Counted from the first letter of the stretch, positions 1 through 9,017 are shown. The stretch: 50,139 bases of DNA from an uncultured Marinoscillum sp. (GCA_902634135.1 CACPJB010000004.1:1-50139); one strand, 5' to 3'. Numbers and translations are program-made. The notes: a model not told the origin generated them from the letters alone.

Positions 1-1358
1 TAGGAAATAACCCCTCATCATCGACTAGTACTGCACAATATAATGTAGCTGTTGGAATTGATGCTTTAGGTGCTGTAACTACAGGAGATAGAAACACAGC
101 AAGTGGATATGCTGCTTTAAATCTAAACACTACAGGTAATAAAAACACAGCAAGTGGATCTACTGCTTTATATTCAAACACTACTGGAAGGTATAACACA
201 GCAAGTGGTGCTGATGCTTTATATAAAAACACTACTGGAGAGTATAACACAGCAAGTGGATCTGCTGCTTTATTTTCAAACACTGAAGGAGATTATAATA
301 CAGCAATTGGAACTACTGCTTTATATAAAAACACTACTGGAAGGTATAACACAGCAAGTGGTGCTTATGCTTTATATAAAAACACTACTGGAGAGTATAA
401 CACAGCAATTGGATACGGAGCCGGAGAAATTATAACTACAGGATCTAATAATACTATTATTGGAAATCAAGCAAATGCGAGTGTTAGTAGTGCTGTAAAT
501 CAAATCGTGATTGGTTATGGAGCTTCCGGTACTGGAAATAATTCTGTTTCTCTTGGAAATACTGATATCACATCTATTAAAGGGCAGGTTAATTTTTCTA
601 CCTATTCTGATGAGAGGATTAAAAGAGATATCCAGGATAGTAAACTTGGTCTAGCATTTATCAATAAGCTCAGGCCTGTTACTTATAAGCTTAAGAATCC
701 TGCAGACTATCCTGATGAAATTCTTGAGGATAGGTTTTCTTCATTTCCTGGAAGTGGTCCAAATCTTCAAAGAGCGGTAAGGCCAGAGGATAATGAAACT
801 GTGTATAATGGTCTTATTGCTCAGGAGGTTAAAGAGACTATAGATGAGTTAGATGTTGATTGGAGTGGATGGTCAGAGAATGATTCTGATGGGAAGCAGA
901 GTGTGCAGTACGGCGCATTGACTGTTCCACTTATCAAGGCAATACAGGAACAACAGAAGATGATAGATGATCAAAAGGAGATGATTCAAAGACAGGGGGA
1001 AATGATTACAAATCTGACAAATGAAGAAATTTCAATAGAAGAGAGTGTTAAAGAGATTAATGATAATCTTAATGATCAGACAGGTACTATATATGTTCTC
1101 TCCTCTTCTGATAATGGAAAGGTAGTTACCTTAAATAATGAAAGTCCAATCATAGTAACAATCCCTATAGAATTAGGCGATGGTTTCAATTGTAAGATGG
1201 TACAAAAAGGGTTAGGACAGGTTACCATTCAAGCAGCAAGTGGAGTTAATTTTGTAAACAGAAGTGGTAAGACAACAACAGAAGGGAAGTATGCTACTAT
1301 TTCTGTTATTAATATAGGATCTGAGCAATATATATTATCTGGAGATACTGGATCATAG
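1..1358 (+). CDS. Tail-fibre/adhesin-like protein with S74 chaperone domain (5' partial)
   Basis: The gene enters from the left edge in the frame whose codons start at base 3. The track's start at 507 is an internal GTG, not the true start. The visible protein has about six 17-residue repeats (NTASGxxALYxNTTGxY), as in YadA-head-like and Bacteroidota fibre proteins. A chaperone-of-endosialidase (peptidase S74) segment follows, beginning near STYSDERIKRDIQ and including LRPVTYKLK, then a coiled coil rich in QQKMIDDQKEMIQRQ. S74 domains normally sit at the C-terminus and assist trimer folding. Here about 110 more residues follow, with a beta-rich GKVVTLNN...QYILSGD stretch resembling C-terminal domains of phage fibre proteins. 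The role is probably a surface-exposed trimeric fibre. The N-terminus and any signal peptide lie outside the window. Confidence 0.8.
   Translation, partial: GNNPSSSTSTAQYNVAVGIDALGAVTTGDRNTASGYAALNLNTTGNKNTASGSTALYSNTTGRYNTASGADALYKNTTGEYNTASGSAALFSNTEGDYNTAIGTTALYKNTTGRYNTASGAYALYKNTTGEYNTAIGYGAGEIITTGSNNTIIGNQANASVSSAVNQIVIGYGASGTGNNSVSLGNTDITSIKGQVNFSTYSDERIKRDIQDSKLGLAFINKLRPVTYKLKNPADYPDEILEDRFSSFPGSGPNLQRAVRPEDNETVYNGLIAQEVKETIDELDVDWSGWSENDSDGKQSVQYGALTVPLIKAIQEQQKMIDDQKEMIQRQGEMITNLTNEEISIEESVKEINDNLNDQTGTIYVLSSSDNGKVVTLNNESPIIVTIPIELGDGFNCKMVQKGLGQVTIQAASGVNFVNRSGKTTTEGKYATISVINIGSEQYILSGDTGS
93..398 (+). repeat. Six tandem 51-bp coding repeats
   Basis: Units begin at 93, 144, 195, 246, 297 and 348, with a seventh partial unit at 399. 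Each opens with AACACAGCAA or a close variant and encodes NTASGxxALYxNTTGxY. A higher-order copy is also visible: bases 177-255 and 330-408 match with one mismatch (GCTGAT versus GCTTAT) at an offset of 153 bp, which is three units. This points to recent block duplication inside the array. Because 51 is divisible by three, a second frame also stays open, producing the false ORF at 154-435. Confidence 0.9.
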
Positions 1359-1407
1359 TAGTTTACTATTTTTCTTATATTTATAGTATAAACCAAAAAT
1401 TAAATCC

Positions 1408-2871
1408 ATGACCTATATTCAACTTATTAACCTTTCTTCAATTATTAAAACTATCAAAATACTTATAGTAGTTTTTATTTTTGTGCCCAATCTATTTGCC
1501 AATAATAAAATTCAGAAAGACAAAAAAATAATAATTAATACTTTGGAAGCTCATAAAGATAGACTTATAGAGATTAGTGATAATATTTGGGAAGCTGCGG
1601 AGCCAGCTCTTTTAGAATTTAAATCTTCAAAGTACTTATCAGATTATGCTGAAGAAAATGGTTTTAGAGTTAAAAAAGGAGTTGCTGAAATTCCTACAGC
1701 TTTTGTAGCTGAATACGGATCAGGTAGACCTATAATTGGAATATTGGGGGAGTTTGATGCTAACCCTGGAATATCACAAAAAAAGCAACCTATAAAAGAA
1801 CCTTTAATTAAGGGAGCTGCTGGTCACGGCTGTGGTCATAACCTATTTGGAACAGGAAGTCTTGGTGCTGCAATTGCAATAAAAGAAATGATTGAGTCTG
1901 GAAAAATCTCTGGAACAATAAGATTTTATGGAACTCCTGCTGAGGAGACAATTTTTGCAAAGGTTTGGATGGTTAGAGCTGGATTATTTGATGACCTTGA
2001 TCTTTGCATGGATTGGCATCCAGGTGATGAAATTGAGGCAAGTACTCAGAGTAGTAAAGCTCTTGTTGATTTTAGGTTGAGATTTTATGGAGATGCAGCT
2101 CATGCATCTGGAGATCCTTGGAATGGAAATAGTGCTGTTGATGCCATGGAATTATATACTACGGGTCTTAACTATTATAGGGAGCACATTAAACCAACTG
2201 CAAGAATTCACTATGATATTGAGAAAGCTGGCGATGTAGTAAATGTTGTTCCTGAATACGCTCAGATCTGGACTAGATTGAGGGAGAACGATAAAGAAAA
2301 TGTAAATATACTTTACGAAAGAGCTAAAAAAATTGCTGAGGCTGCTTCAATGATGGCAAACGTTGACTATGATATGCAACTTATCTCAGGTATTTATGAA
2401 ATTATACCAAATAGATTTGGTGCAGGTATTATTCAGAATAATTTTGAGATTCTTGGTGAAATAGACTATACAGATTCTGAAATTAATTATGCAAATACAA
2501 TTTTAAAGGAATCAGGAAAGGAACTTAAGGGTTTGGACGGAACACTAAAACCACTTAGGCCAACATTGCCTGCTCAAGGTGGATCTACAGATGTAGGTGA
2601 TGTTAGTCAGGTTGTACCAGTTGTTAGATTAAGAACCACTACCGCTGCAAAGGATGGACCTTGGCATTCTTGGGCTGTAGTAGCTTGTACTGGCATGTCA
2701 ATAGGTCATAAGGGGATGATTTATGCATCAAAAGCATTAGCTATGACTATGCTTGATTTTTATAATAATCCAAAATTAATTGATGGTGTGAAAAAAGAGT
2801 TTTTAGTTAGAAAAGGGGATAGAGTTTATAAACCTCAGATACCTCCTGGTCCTCCTAAACTTATTGATTAG
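1408..2871 (+). CDS. Exported M20-family amidohydrolase (AbgB-like)
   Basis: A zinc-dependent amidohydrolase of the M20 peptidase family, closest in look to p-aminobenzoyl-glutamate hydrolase subunit B. Metal-site segments are readable: GILGEFDANPG, GAAGHGCGHNLFGTG and GTPAEET, and the lid-domain segment FYGDAAHASGDPWNG follows. An N-terminal hydrophobic stretch (IKILIVVFIFVPNLFA) looks like a signal peptide, suggesting periplasmic action on amide-linked substrates. The length of 487 aa is normal for the family. Its stop overlaps the stop of the convergent crtZ gene by a few bases. The exact substrate cannot be told from sequence. Confidence 0.85.
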   Translation: MTYIQLINLSSIIKTIKILIVVFIFVPNLFANNKIQKDKKIIINTLEAHKDRLIEISDNIWEAAEPALLEFKSSKYLSDYAEENGFRVKKGVAEIPTAFVAEYGSGRPIIGILGEFDANPGISQKKQPIKEPLIKGAAGHGCGHNLFGTGSLGAAIAIKEMIESGKISGTIRFYGTPAEETIFAKVWMVRAGLFDDLDLCMDWHPGDEIEASTQSSKALVDFRLRFYGDAAHASGDPWNGNSAVDAMELYTTGLNYYREHIKPTARIHYDIEKAGDVVNVVPEYAQIWTRLRENDKENVNILYERAKKIAEAASMMANVDYDMQLISGIYEIIPNRFGAGIIQNNFEILGEIDYTDSEINYANTILKESGKELKGLDGTLKPLRPTLPAQGGSTDVGDVSQVVPVVRLRTTTAAKDGPWHSWAVVACTGMSIGHKGMIYASKALAMTMLDFYNNPKLIDGVKKEFLVRKGDRVYKPQIPPGPPKLID

Positions 2872-3317
2872 TCATTTTTAATATCATACTTTTTTGGTGC
2901 AAATAAAAAACCAAAAGCTTTTCCTCCCTCTTTAGTATGTCCTTTGTGATGCACATAGTGTGCGTTCATGATCCTTTTCATATACGGACTGGTAGCTTTG
3001 TAATTAATTTTAATTCTTCTATGAACAATTATATCATGAAAAATCACATATGCTACTCCATAGAGAAATATTCCAATTCCAAAATATTTAAGTATTGCAT
3101 AAGATTCATAAGTATAACCAACGTATATTAAAAGAATAGAAGGTATAGAAAATACTACGGCAAATAAGTCATTCATTTCAAGAAAATGATCATGCTTTTT
3201 ATGATGTGATTTATGCCAACTCCAAAGAAATCCATGCATAATATATTTATGAGTAAACCACGCTACCCCTTCCATAAAAATAAATGTGCCTAATACAATA
3301 AAAATATTTACTAACAT
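2868..3317 (-). CDS. crtZ: Beta-carotene 3-hydroxylase (CrtZ type)
   Basis: A membrane di-iron hydroxylase that converts beta-carotene to zeaxanthin via cryptoxanthin. The protein is 149 aa, a normal CrtZ length. The histidine clusters expected for the fatty-acid-hydroxylase fold are present in order: HKYIMH, WHKSHHKKHD, HDIIVHRR and NAHYVHHKG, between hydrophobic helices. It is the last gene of the minus-strand carotenoid block, 3 nt after ispH, so the two are probably cotranscribed. Together with crtB, crtI and the cyclase it predicts zeaxanthin as the end product. No ketolase gene is seen here. Confidence 0.9.
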   Translation of the reverse strand: MLVNIFIVLGTFIFMEGVAWFTHKYIMHGFLWSWHKSHHKKHDHFLEMNDLFAVVFSIPSILLIYVGYTYESYAILKYFGIGIFLYGVAYVIFHDIIVHRRIKINYKATSPYMKRIMNAHYVHHKGHTKEGGKAFGFLFAPKKYDIKND

Positions 3318-3320
3318 TTT

Positions 3321-4166
3321 TTAGAATTCTAAAATTTTTTCTTTTACTTCTTCCATAAGCCACATTGGTGTGGATGTAGCTCCACAAACTCCTACTTTCT
3401 CCTGACTTTCAAACCAGTCCTTTTTCACTTCTTCAGAGGATGATACGAAATATGATTTATCATTGTTTTTTTTGCATACATTAAATAATGCATTTCCATT
3501 AGAAGATTTTGTTCCTGACACAAAAATTATCTTGTCATAGTTATTAGAAAAATCCTGAAGCTGTGTGTCTCTATTACTAACTTGTCTACATAAAGTATCA
3601 TTAACATTGATATCTATTCCTGTTTTAGTTAGTGTACTAACTATATCGTAGAATTTTTCTTTACTCTTTGTTGTCTGTGTGTACAAGGTTAGCGATTTAG
3701 GTAATGCATTTAGATCCAGCTCTTTAATATCCTGAAAAACAACTGCATCTTTTCCTGTTTGTCCCATAAGGCCTTTTACCTCAGGATGTCCATGTTTTCC
3801 ATATATGTATATTTTTTCTTCTTTATCATGAGACTTTTTAATTCTATTTTGCAATTTTAGAACAACAGGACATGATGCATCAATAAGAGTAATATTATTT
3901 TTAATTGCTAAATCATATGTAGATGGGGGTTCTCCGTGAGCTCTAATGAGAATTTTTATGTCTTTCATCTCTTTGAGTTTATCATGATCAACAATCTCTA
4001 GTCCCATTTTTTCAAGTCTCTTGACTTCTCTATCATTATGAACTATGTCACCTAAACAATAAAGCTTACCTTCTTCTTTTAAAATATCTTCTGCCATCTG
4101 AATAGCAAATTCAACTCCAAAACAGAATCCTGATTTTGTGTCTATAGTAACGTCAAGTGATAACAT
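3321..4166 (-). CDS. ispH: 4-hydroxy-3-methylbut-2-enyl diphosphate reductase
   Basis: Last enzyme of the MEP isoprenoid pathway. It is a [4Fe-4S] protein that reduces HMBPP to IPP and DMAPP. The three cluster cysteines are seen in SGFCFGV, DASCPV and DTLCRQVSNRDTQ. Active-site segments IRAHGEPP and GKHGHPEVKG are also present, and the C-terminal GATSTPMWLMEEV matches the family. The length of 281 aa is typical. It lies between the lycopene cyclase and crtZ on the same strand, so precursor supply is linked to carotenoid synthesis in one probable operon. Confidence 0.95.
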   Translation of the reverse strand: MLSLDVTIDTKSGFCFGVEFAIQMAEDILKEEGKLYCLGDIVHNDREVKRLEKMGLEIVDHDKLKEMKDIKILIRAHGEPPSTYDLAIKNNITLIDASCPVVLKLQNRIKKSHDKEEKIYIYGKHGHPEVKGLMGQTGKDAVVFQDIKELDLNALPKSLTLYTQTTKSKEKFYDIVSTLTKTGIDINVNDTLCRQVSNRDTQLQDFSNNYDKIIFVSGTKSSNGNALFNVCKKNNDKSYFVSSSEEVKKDWFESQEKVGVCGATSTPMWLMEEVKEKILEF

Positions 4167-4198
4167 ATTACAAATTTACTTATAAAATTTTACAGTGA

Positions 4199-4885
4199 TT
4201 AAGACTTAAATTTTTCATAGAATGTTACATTCATTAGTAACAAAAGCATACTATAGAAAAAATCTTCTACAGGTATTGTTATAAACCTAATAAATAAATT
4301 CTCTTCATTATTGTACCATACTACAGGATCAGAAGAAAAATTAAAATCAAAGTTACCATCAGTCAAAATTCCATTAACTATAATGAATGGTATAAGATGA
4401 AAAAGATAAGCTATTAAAAAGTTAGCATGATAACCTCTTTTTTTAATTGTACTGTATATTAAAAAAGAACCACAAAATAGAAAGTTCCAAAACGTATAAC
4501 TTTTTTCAAGATTAAAAAAACAAGTTATAATTAGCACGACCCCAATTATCATTAATAAATTTCTTGAAAAACCTTCATACCTATCTAAAGTGAAAAAGTA
4601 TTTAACACTTTCATAGATAAAGACACACGAAAAAGGAATAATTATGAAGAAAAGCCATTCTTCTATGGGTAGATAAAACAGATCAATATTTGATGTATGA
4701 ACTTTACTAAAACCCCAAACTCCATTTTTTGTAAAAATTATATCCCAAATAATAAAAAAAGAAGCTGTAATTAAAATTGCTGGAAAAAGATATTTAAACT
4801 TTGAGGCATACTTAAACCTTTTATCCCAGGATGCAAGCAGAGGAAAAGAGATAGTAAAAATAAGTAATTGAAAGTACAGTGTCAC
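4199..4885 (-). CDS. Lycopene beta-cyclase, fused CrtYc/CrtYd type
   Basis: A polytopic membrane protein of 228 aa with two copies of the lycopene cyclase domain, each ending in a conserved acidic motif: PIEEWLFF in the first half and IPVEDFFYS in the second. In Gram-positives these halves are often separate CrtYc and CrtYd chains. In Bacteroidota they are joined, as here. It should cyclize lycopene to beta-carotene. It directly abuts crtB upstream and is followed 32 nt later by ispH. Several hydrophobic helices support an inner-membrane location. Confidence 0.88.
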   Translation of the reverse strand: MTLYFQLLIFTISFPLLASWDKRFKYASKFKYLFPAILITASFFIIWDIIFTKNGVWGFSKVHTSNIDLFYLPIEEWLFFIIIPFSCVFIYESVKYFFTLDRYEGFSRNLLMIIGVVLIITCFFNLEKSYTFWNFLFCGSFLIYSTIKKRGYHANFLIAYLFHLIPFIIVNGILTDGNFDFNFSSDPVVWYNNEENLFIRFITIPVEDFFYSMLLLLMNVTFYEKFKS

Positions 4886-5716
4886 TTATAATGGATTAAT
4901 GTATGATGACAAAAGTATTATAAACTTTTTAAAGTTGGATACTCTTATTCTTTCCTTCTTCAATCTTTTTGCATCCAAAAATTTTATTTTCTTCAATAAT
5001 TCTCTGTAATAATTATATGAAAGATACACTCCTGACCTAGCAACACTTGGGAGTTTTTTAATTCCAATAAGTGCATGATTAAAATCTTTTTCAATGTCTT
5101 CTTCAATCTCTACTTTGTCCTTTGTAGAAAATGTACTATAGTCAACTCCAGGAAAATAAACTCTTCCCCTCTCGTCATTATCACTTTTTATATCTCTTAA
5201 AAAATTTATCTTTTGGAATGCTGAACCTAAACTTATTGCATAAGGCTCTAGCTCATTGTATTTATTCTGATTATTACAAAATACTTTCAGACACATGAGT
5301 CCCACAACTTCAGCTGAACCATATATGTAATCTTTATATTCATCTTCAGAAAATTTCTTCATAGTTAAATCCATTCTCATACTATTAAGAAAAGCTTTAA
5401 TGTGTTTTTTATCTATGTTAAATTGATTAACGACCATTTGAAATGAATGGAGAACAGGATTAGCAGAAAAATTATTTTCAATAGATTCAAAAGTGTCTTT
5501 CTCAAATTGATCTAGAACTTTTTCTTTATCTAGATCATGAAATGTATCAACAATTTCGTCTGCAAAACGAACAAATCCATATATGCTGTAGATATGCTTG
5601 TGAATGTTTTTATGAAGTGTTTTTATTCCTAATGAAAAAGAAGTGCTATATTTTTTTGTAATTAATTCACTACAGTAAGAACTTACTTCATTATAAAGTT
5701 TGACTTCTCTATTCAT
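4886..5716 (-). CDS. crtB: Phytoene synthase
   Basis: A squalene/phytoene synthase family enzyme that condenses two GGPP to phytoene, the first committed step to carotenoids. Family features in the 276 aa protein are the opening STSFSLG segment, the first aspartate-rich motif FADEIVDTFHD, and the second region FLRDIKSDNDERGRVYFP. It sits immediately before the cyclase and 1 nt after the CotH-like gene. No GGPP synthase (crtE) is in the window, so that substrate must come from a gene elsewhere. Confidence 0.93.
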   Translation of the reverse strand: MNREVKLYNEVSSYCSELITKKYSTSFSLGIKTLHKNIHKHIYSIYGFVRFADEIVDTFHDLDKEKVLDQFEKDTFESIENNFSANPVLHSFQMVVNQFNIDKKHIKAFLNSMRMDLTMKKFSEDEYKDYIYGSAEVVGLMCLKVFCNNQNKYNELEPYAISLGSAFQKINFLRDIKSDNDERGRVYFPGVDYSTFSTKDKVEIEEDIEKDFNHALIGIKKLPSVARSGVYLSYNYYRELLKKIKFLDAKRLKKERIRVSNFKKFIILLSSYINPL

Positions 5717-5717
5717 T

Positions 5718-6752
5718 TTACCCTCTACACTTACTTAGGATTTTTGACTTAAAATCAATATCAGATTTAATTATATCATAAAAAGATTGGATGTATTCAT
5801 TTACTCTCTTGAATTCTTTGTCATTGACTTTACCTTTAAAATTGTTTAAAGTATTAAATATTTCCATTTCTTTAGATATATACCTATTTCTAATTGCGGA
5901 AAAAACTTTTGGATCTCTTCTACATAAACCCCTATAAACCCTTTCTGTTACGCTAGATATTTTTAACATAGGATTAGGTTTTGCATAATATGCATTCACT
6001 AATCCACTGTGGTCAAAATCATAAGGTACAGCAACTAGTTTTCTCCCATTAAAAAACATTTCAACATTATGCTGGTAAGCCAAAGACCAATCTGCGTTAC
6101 CTATCATATATGAAAAGAGTGCAAAATTAATTGCTGATGAGTCTGATACATTTAATGGACTAGTTCTTTTTTTTGGAAATTTTTTTATTTCGTGTCTTTT
6201 GGCAACTTTTGAGTCGTCTTCGATAAGAAAAGCAAACATAGTATGCTCAATCTCTTTTTCATTTTTAGTTTCTATAATTTTTAATGAAATGGGTTGAGTT
6301 TTTAAATGTATATCTGATAAGTTCTCATATAATTTGTATGCTAACATTTCTTTATATATTAGCTCATCTTTATTCTTCTCATTCTGGCAAGGGACTACAA
6401 TCTTTAGTTTTCTATTATTTTCAAAAATGGTATTTTCAGCTTGCTTTTTTCTTATTTCCAATCGCATTGGCTTGAAATAACAGATTTTTTTTCTAAAGTT
6501 TCCTCTTACTCTAATCCTAACTGTAATTGTATCTTCACTAATATCATTACCTGAATAAACCATTTGAGTTTTTATAAATGTTGAGTCATTAGTGTTTTTA
6601 TATAAATCTTTAAAATCAAATGAAAGTTGAGCTTTTAAATTTATATTATCAGAGAAGAGATTTGAGTCTTGAGAAAAAATAATATTTTCAAAGTTTAAAA
6701 AATATAAAATTGATAATAATAGAATTTTCTTAGTTTGTTTATTAATTTTCAT
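5718..6752 (-). CDS. CotH-kinase-like secreted protein
   Basis: A protein with a signal peptide (KKILLLSILYFLNFENIIFSQ) and segments recalling CotH-family atypical kinases: RVRGNFRKKICYFKPMRLEI near the middle and VAVPYDFDHSGLV further on, where the DFDHSG stretch resembles the metal-binding region of the kinase fold. The track's start is 6776. I prefer the second Met, MKINKQ at 6752, because it gives a clean signal peptide and avoids overlap with the divergent gene starting at 6760. It lies 1 nt upstream of crtB and may lead that operon. The function is not known; a link to carotenoids is positional only. Confidence 0.6.
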   Translation of the reverse strand: MKINKQTKKILLLSILYFLNFENIIFSQDSNLFSDNINLKAQLSFDFKDLYKNTNDSTFIKTQMVYSGNDISEDTITVRIRVRGNFRKKICYFKPMRLEIRKKQAENTIFENNRKLKIVVPCQNEKNKDELIYKEMLAYKLYENLSDIHLKTQPISLKIIETKNEKEIEHTMFAFLIEDDSKVAKRHEIKKFPKKRTSPLNVSDSSAINFALFSYMIGNADWSLAYQHNVEMFFNGRKLVAVPYDFDHSGLVNAYYAKPNPMLKISSVTERVYRGLCRRDPKVFSAIRNRYISKEMEIFNTLNNFKGKVNDKEFKRVNEYIQSFYDIIKSDIDFKSKILSKCRG

Positions 6753-6759
6753 AATTATT

Positions 6760-7545
6760 ATGTTTAGAAAATACACCAGTGCTTTAAATTTCAGAACTCT
6801 AATTTCTGTAATTATTTCTTTGATTGCAACATGGATTGCATATAAGTATAATTTGTCTTTTAATCTAGACTTAACTTTAATTTCAATAGCTGTTGTTTTT
6901 CCCTTAGTATTTACTTTAGGTAGTGCTTTTCAAAGAAGAGAAAAAGCTCTTGAGCATCTAGGTAGAGCTAAAGGTTCTCTTGCTGCTATTAAATATATAT
7001 TTACAGTTTCAAAGGCATCTAATGTTGAGAAGAATAAAATTGAAGAGCAAGTTAAAAAAGTAAAGTCAGAGTTGATAAAATATTTATATTCAGAGTCAAA
7101 TAATAAAACTACTTTAAACGAATCAATAAATGAGATAAAATTATTTATAGATAAGAATAGAGAATTTTTGGGTAGAAGTATTTCAGTAAGGGTCTATAGA
7201 TTAATGCGTGATGTAATAATGGGAGTTGAAAATTCAATTTCTATTAAACTTCATAGGACTCCACAAACAATTAGGGCTTATTGTGAGTTATTTATTTATA
7301 TTTTTCCTTTTTACTACGCACCGACATTGATCTATAATCTTGGAAATGCAGCATTAGGTTTTGAAATAGGCGCAACTGATGGTGGATCAGAATATTTTGA
7401 TACTACATTTTTAGTTTATGCATTAAATGTAATTATATCATTTATTTTGATTTCATTATTTAATGTTCAAGAACAAATAGAGAATCCATTTGATGGTGAT
7501 GGAATGGATGATATTCAGCTTGATAACTATGAGTTAGAATATTAA
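6760..7545 (+). CDS. Bestrophin-like membrane protein (predicted anion channel)
   Basis: A 261 aa integral membrane protein with hydrophobic segments near residues 10-30, 38-55, 170-195 and 215-235. The C-terminal motif IENPFDGDGMDDIQLDNYE resembles the acidic INPFGEDDDDF signature of bestrophin anion channels, and RTPQTIRAYC followed by IYIFPFYYAPTL resembles the pore-region helices. This is motif-level recognition only. The gene lies inside the carotenoid block but on the opposite strand: its start is 7 nt from the CotH-like start, and its stop overlaps the crtI stop. Bestrophins are known to associate with rhodopsins in some algae, but no rhodopsin is in this window. Confidence 0.5.
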   Translation: MFRKYTSALNFRTLISVIISLIATWIAYKYNLSFNLDLTLISIAVVFPLVFTLGSAFQRREKALEHLGRAKGSLAAIKYIFTVSKASNVEKNKIEEQVKKVKSELIKYLYSESNNKTTLNESINEIKLFIDKNREFLGRSISVRVYRLMRDVIMGVENSISIKLHRTPQTIRAYCELFIYIFPFYYAPTLIYNLGNAALGFEIGATDGGSEYFDTTFLVYALNVIISFILISLFNVQEQIENPFDGDGMDDIQLDNYELEY

Positions 7546-9017
7546 TCTATATTTCTGATTAATTCGTTAGCAACAACATTTCCAGAAATTAATGATGGAG
7601 GCACTCCGGGACCGGGAACAGTTAGTTGACCACAGAAATATAAATTTTTTAATTTTTTATTTCTTATAGATGGCTTATAAATAGCAGTTTGAAATAGAGT
7701 ATTAGCAAGCCCATAAGCATTTCCTTTGAATGAATGGTAATCCTTTTTAAAATCTCTTATTCCATAACTTTTCTTATATATAATATGATCCTTTATATTT
7801 TGATTAGTTAATTTTTCAAGTCTAGATATAATTAACTCAAAATATCTTTCTCTTATAATCCTGTTATCTTCTAAGTCGGGAGCAATTGGAATAAGTAGAA
7901 ACATATTTTCATGATTTTTTGGAGCTACTGATGTATCTGTTTTTGATGTAAATGATGCATAAAACAGAGGTTCTGATGGCCACCTAGGCGTTGAATATAT
8001 TTCTTCAGCATGTTTCTCAAAATCTTTATCAAAAAAGAGACAATGGTGAGATACATTTTTTAACTTCTTGTCAAGTCCGATATAGAATAGTAATGAGGAT
8101 GGAGCCAGAATCCTTTTATCCCAGTAAGATGAACTATAGTTTCTATATTTTTCCTCAAGAATATTTTGATCAAAATGATGGTAGTCTCCTGAGCAAATTA
8201 CATAATCAGTATCATAGGTTTTTTTGGATGTTATGACGTGAGAGATTTCTTTTTTTGAATAAGAAAATTTCTTGACTTCTTCACTTGTATAAAACTTTAC
8301 TCCTTTCTCTTCAGCTAGCTTTACCATGGCTTCTACAATTTTATACATTCCACCGTCTGGAAACCAAGTCCCAAGTTTTATATCAGCGTAATTCATTAAG
8401 CTATATAATGCTGGAGTATTTTTTGGTGTGGCTCCTAAAAATAAAATAGGAAATTCCAGAAGTTTTATAATCTTTTCATTTTTAAAGTATTTTCTTATAT
8501 GGCTATGCATAGATTTGAAGATATCAAGTTTTAAAACTCCTTTTAATGTTTCTTTGTCAATAAACTCTTTTATTGATAATCCAGGTTTATAAACTAGATT
8601 TTGAATTCCAACTTTATATTTTTTTTCAGCTTGAGATAAAAATAAGTCAAGCTTCTCACCACTGCCTTCTTCTATACTTTCAAATAAATCCTTAAGATCC
8701 TCATAATTTGCTGGGATATCTATTGACTCATCCTGAAAAAAAACTTTATATGAGGGATCAAGCCTTTTAAGTGTTAAATAATCTTTTATTTCTTTATCAA
8801 AATCACTGAAATATTTTTCAAAAACATCAGGCATCCAATACCAGGAAGGACCCATATCAAATGTAAATTCCTTTGATATAAACTGTCTTGCTCTTCCACC
8901 TAATTTTGAATTTTTTTCAAGTACATAAACATTGTGACCTTTGTCCGCTAGGTAGGTAGCAGATGATATTCCTGAGAAACCACTTCCAATTACACAAATG
9001 TTTTTTTTACTTTTCAT
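7542..9017 (-). CDS. crtI: Phytoene desaturase
   Basis: An FAD-dependent CrtI-type desaturase (491 aa) that converts phytoene to lycopene. The N-terminal dinucleotide-binding fold is clear: CVIGSGFSGISSATYLADKG, followed by EKNSKLGGRAR. The C-terminal family signature LYFCGQLTVPGPGVPPSLIS is intact. The start overlaps the end of the upstream GNAT gene by 11 nt. It is separated from crtB by the bestrophin-like and CotH-like genes, so it may be transcribed from the serS side rather than with crtB. Confidence 0.94.
   Translation of the reverse strand: MKSKKNICVIGSGFSGISSATYLADKGHNVYVLEKNSKLGGRARQFISKEFTFDMGPSWYWMPDVFEKYFSDFDKEIKDYLTLKRLDPSYKVFFQDESIDIPANYEDLKDLFESIEEGSGEKLDLFLSQAEKKYKVGIQNLVYKPGLSIKEFIDKETLKGVLKLDIFKSMHSHIRKYFKNEKIIKLLEFPILFLGATPKNTPALYSLMNYADIKLGTWFPDGGMYKIVEAMVKLAEEKGVKFYTSEEVKKFSYSKKEISHVITSKKTYDTDYVICSGDYHHFDQNILEEKYRNYSSSYWDKRILAPSSLLFYIGLDKKLKNVSHHCLFFDKDFEKHAEEIYSTPRWPSEPLFYASFTSKTDTSVAPKNHENMFLLIPIAPDLEDNRIIRERYFELIISRLEKLTNQNIKDHIIYKKSYGIRDFKKDYHSFKGNAYGLANTLFQTAIYKPSIRNKKLKNLYFCGQLTVPGPGVPPSLISGNVVANELIRNID

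Noticed and set aside
154-435. ORF of 93 aa on the track
   Set aside because: It is a shadow of the 51-bp repeat array: the unit length is divisible by three, so a wrong frame remains open. The true frame is the one joining the S74 protein.
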